From contig JAYOFO010000060.1 of NCBI GenBank assembly GCA_038117265.1, positions 1-14,210 of the forward strand: a stretch of 14,210 nucleotides of DNA. The letters run 5' to 3'. How positions within the stretch are numbered: position 1 is the first letter of the stretch; every line of letters starts with the position of its first letter. The DNA is from JAYPUG01 sp038117265 (lineage in GTDB: Bacteria > Pseudomonadota > Alphaproteobacteria > UBA6615). The notes below the pieces were generated by a model. It searched no databases. It worked only from the letters and a program-made list of their open reading frames with translations, and had not been told where the DNA came from. The position numbers were made by a program, and so were the translations under genes. This document shows, piece after piece, positions 13,410 to 14,210 of the stretch.

Positions 13410-14210
13410 ATGACCCACCCTGCCGACGCCGGCACGGCCGGTGTCCTGCGCCGGCGCACGCGCGACGCCACGCTGTACGCGTGCGGCGGGCTGTCGGCCA
13501 TGGCGATGGCGGGTGCGGCCCCCGCCCTGCCCGACCTGTCGCGGCATTTCGCGGACCTGCCCGACATCGACCTGCTGGCGCGGCTGGTCGTGTCGATGCC
13601 CACCCTGCTGCTGGCGCTGGCCGGCCCGGTCGTGGGCGTGCTGGCCGACCAGATCGGCCGCAAGCCGATCCTGCTGTTCGGCGCGGCCCTCTATGCGGTC
13701 GCGGGCGGGCTCCCGGTTCTGCTCGACGATTTGTACGCGATCCTCGCCAGCCGTGCCGCGCTCGGGCTCGCCATGGGCATCCTGTTCACCCTGCCGCCGA
13801 CCCTGTTCGCCGACTACTACACCGACATCCCGACACGGCGGCGGATGATCGGGCGCTACGCGGGTGCGACGGCCACCGGTGGCGTCATCTTCGTGCTGCT
13901 GGGCGGCGTGGCGGCCGACTTCCACTGGCGCACACCCTTCGCGCTCCACCTGGTCGTCCTGCTGCTCCTGCCGAGCCTGCTCGCGACCGTCACCGAACCG
14001 GACCGCAGCGGCGAGGCCATCGCCCGCCAGGCCAACGGCGCCGCACCGGCACGCACCAACTGGCCCGCGGTGATCGCCATCTACCTGATGGTCGCCGCCA
14101 CGGGCGGCATCTTCCTGCAGATGCCGCTCAACCTGCCCTTCCTGCTGGTGGACATCGGCGTCACCCAGGCGAGCATCGCCGGCTACGCCATCGCCTGGCC
14201 GCTCGTGCTG
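13410..14210 (+). CDS. MFS transporter (5' part, cut by window edge)
   Basis: The visible 267 residues hold an N-terminal cytosolic arm and about seven predicted membrane helices. The major facilitator motif A after helix 2 reads GVLADQIGRK (76-85). Two helices lead to the ADYY segment (134-137), and a basic RRR loop follows at 143-145. A hydrophilic central loop near 195-218 precedes the next helix, YLMVAATGGIFLQMP. The pattern is that of a 12-helix proton-coupled carrier, with no residue that identifies the substrate. The ATG at 13410 has CCGGAG about ten bases upstream. It probably shares a transcript with the serine hydrolase before it, so it may import that enzyme's substrate or export its product. 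The stop is beyond the right edge. Confidence 0.93.
   Translation, partial: MTHPADAGTAGVLRRRTRDATLYACGGLSAMAMAGAAPALPDLSRHFADLPDIDLLARLVVSMPTLLLALAGPVVGVLADQIGRKPILLFGAALYAVAGGLPVLLDDLYAILASRAALGLAMGILFTLPPTLFADYYTDIPTRRRMIGRYAGATATGGVIFVLLGGVAADFHWRTPFALHLVVLLLLPSLLATVTEPDRSGEAIARQANGAAPARTNWPAVIAIYLMVAATGGIFLQMPLNLPFLLVDIGVTQASIAGYAIAWPLVL

Noticed and set aside
12072..13949. A 625-codon open frame on the minus strand opposite the serine hydrolase and MFS genes
   Set aside because: Its product is rich in Arg, Gly, His and Ala with no domain; both plus-strand genes have clear motifs. Long antisense frames are expected in GC-rich DNA.
1..14210. CRISPR array, transposon, prophage, tRNA, rRNA or riboswitch
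   Set aside because: No spaced direct repeats, transposase or integrase motifs, cloverleaf or conserved RNA sequence were seen on either strand.

Overview
The window is a GC-rich, gene-dense piece of bacterial chromosome. Both strands are nearly filled with coding sequence, short gaps separate the genes, and third codon positions are mostly G or C. The gene set (a DUF1194 secreted protein, a PCu(A)C copper chaperone, a SemiSWEET, a PuuE-like deacetylase, a type III CoA-transferase and a crotonase) fits a metabolically versatile alphaproteobacterium. That placement is an inference, because there is no rRNA or tRNA here. I see no insertion sequence, phage gene, CRISPR array or integration site, and no gap longer than about 210 bases.

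Layout. (1) 1-1325, minus: 5' part of a molybdenum hydroxylase large subunit of the CoxL/xanthine dehydrogenase type, cut by the left edge. (2) 1536-2072, plus: secreted PCu(A)C copper chaperone, followed by a perfect 28-bp palindromic terminator. (3) 4753-2154, minus: alpha/beta hydrolase, secreted DUF1194 protein and LigI-like amidohydrolase, in that transcription order. (4) 4853-5416, plus: cupin, convergent with (5) 6048-5419, minus: FMN-binding pyridoxamine-phosphate-oxidase-like protein. (6) 6135-7422, plus: kynurenine-formamidase-like alpha/beta hydrolase and FlK-type hotdog thioesterase, convergent with (7) 9471-7439, minus: crotonase and CaiB/BaiF CoA-transferase. (8) 9602-12124, plus: PuuE-like deacetylase, amidase and SemiSWEET. 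(9) 12219-14210, plus: class-C beta-lactamase-like serine hydrolase and an MFS transporter cut by the right edge.

How the genes may work together. Nearly every gene encodes a small-molecule catabolic enzyme or a transporter: a Mo hydroxylase, four serine hydrolases or amidases, a TIM-barrel amidohydrolase, an allantoinase-like deacetylase, and a CoA-transferase/crotonase/thioesterase set. Together these could hydroxylate and open a cyclic compound, possibly an N-heterocycle or cyclic amide, deamidate the product, activate it to a CoA ester and process it. The substrate cannot be read from the sequence, and several small divergent units are involved rather than one operon, so a single pathway is only a hypothesis.

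The most unusual signals are at the divergent promoters. At 6098-6135 two promoters overlap in their -35 boxes, and the plus-strand start is predicted to fall on the A of an ATG that lacks a Shine-Dalgarno (leaderless). At 9533-9540 one AT-rich octamer reads as a -10 box on both strands and gives equal 55-base leaders. Several enzymes also carry substitutions at positions usually conserved for catalysis or metal binding.
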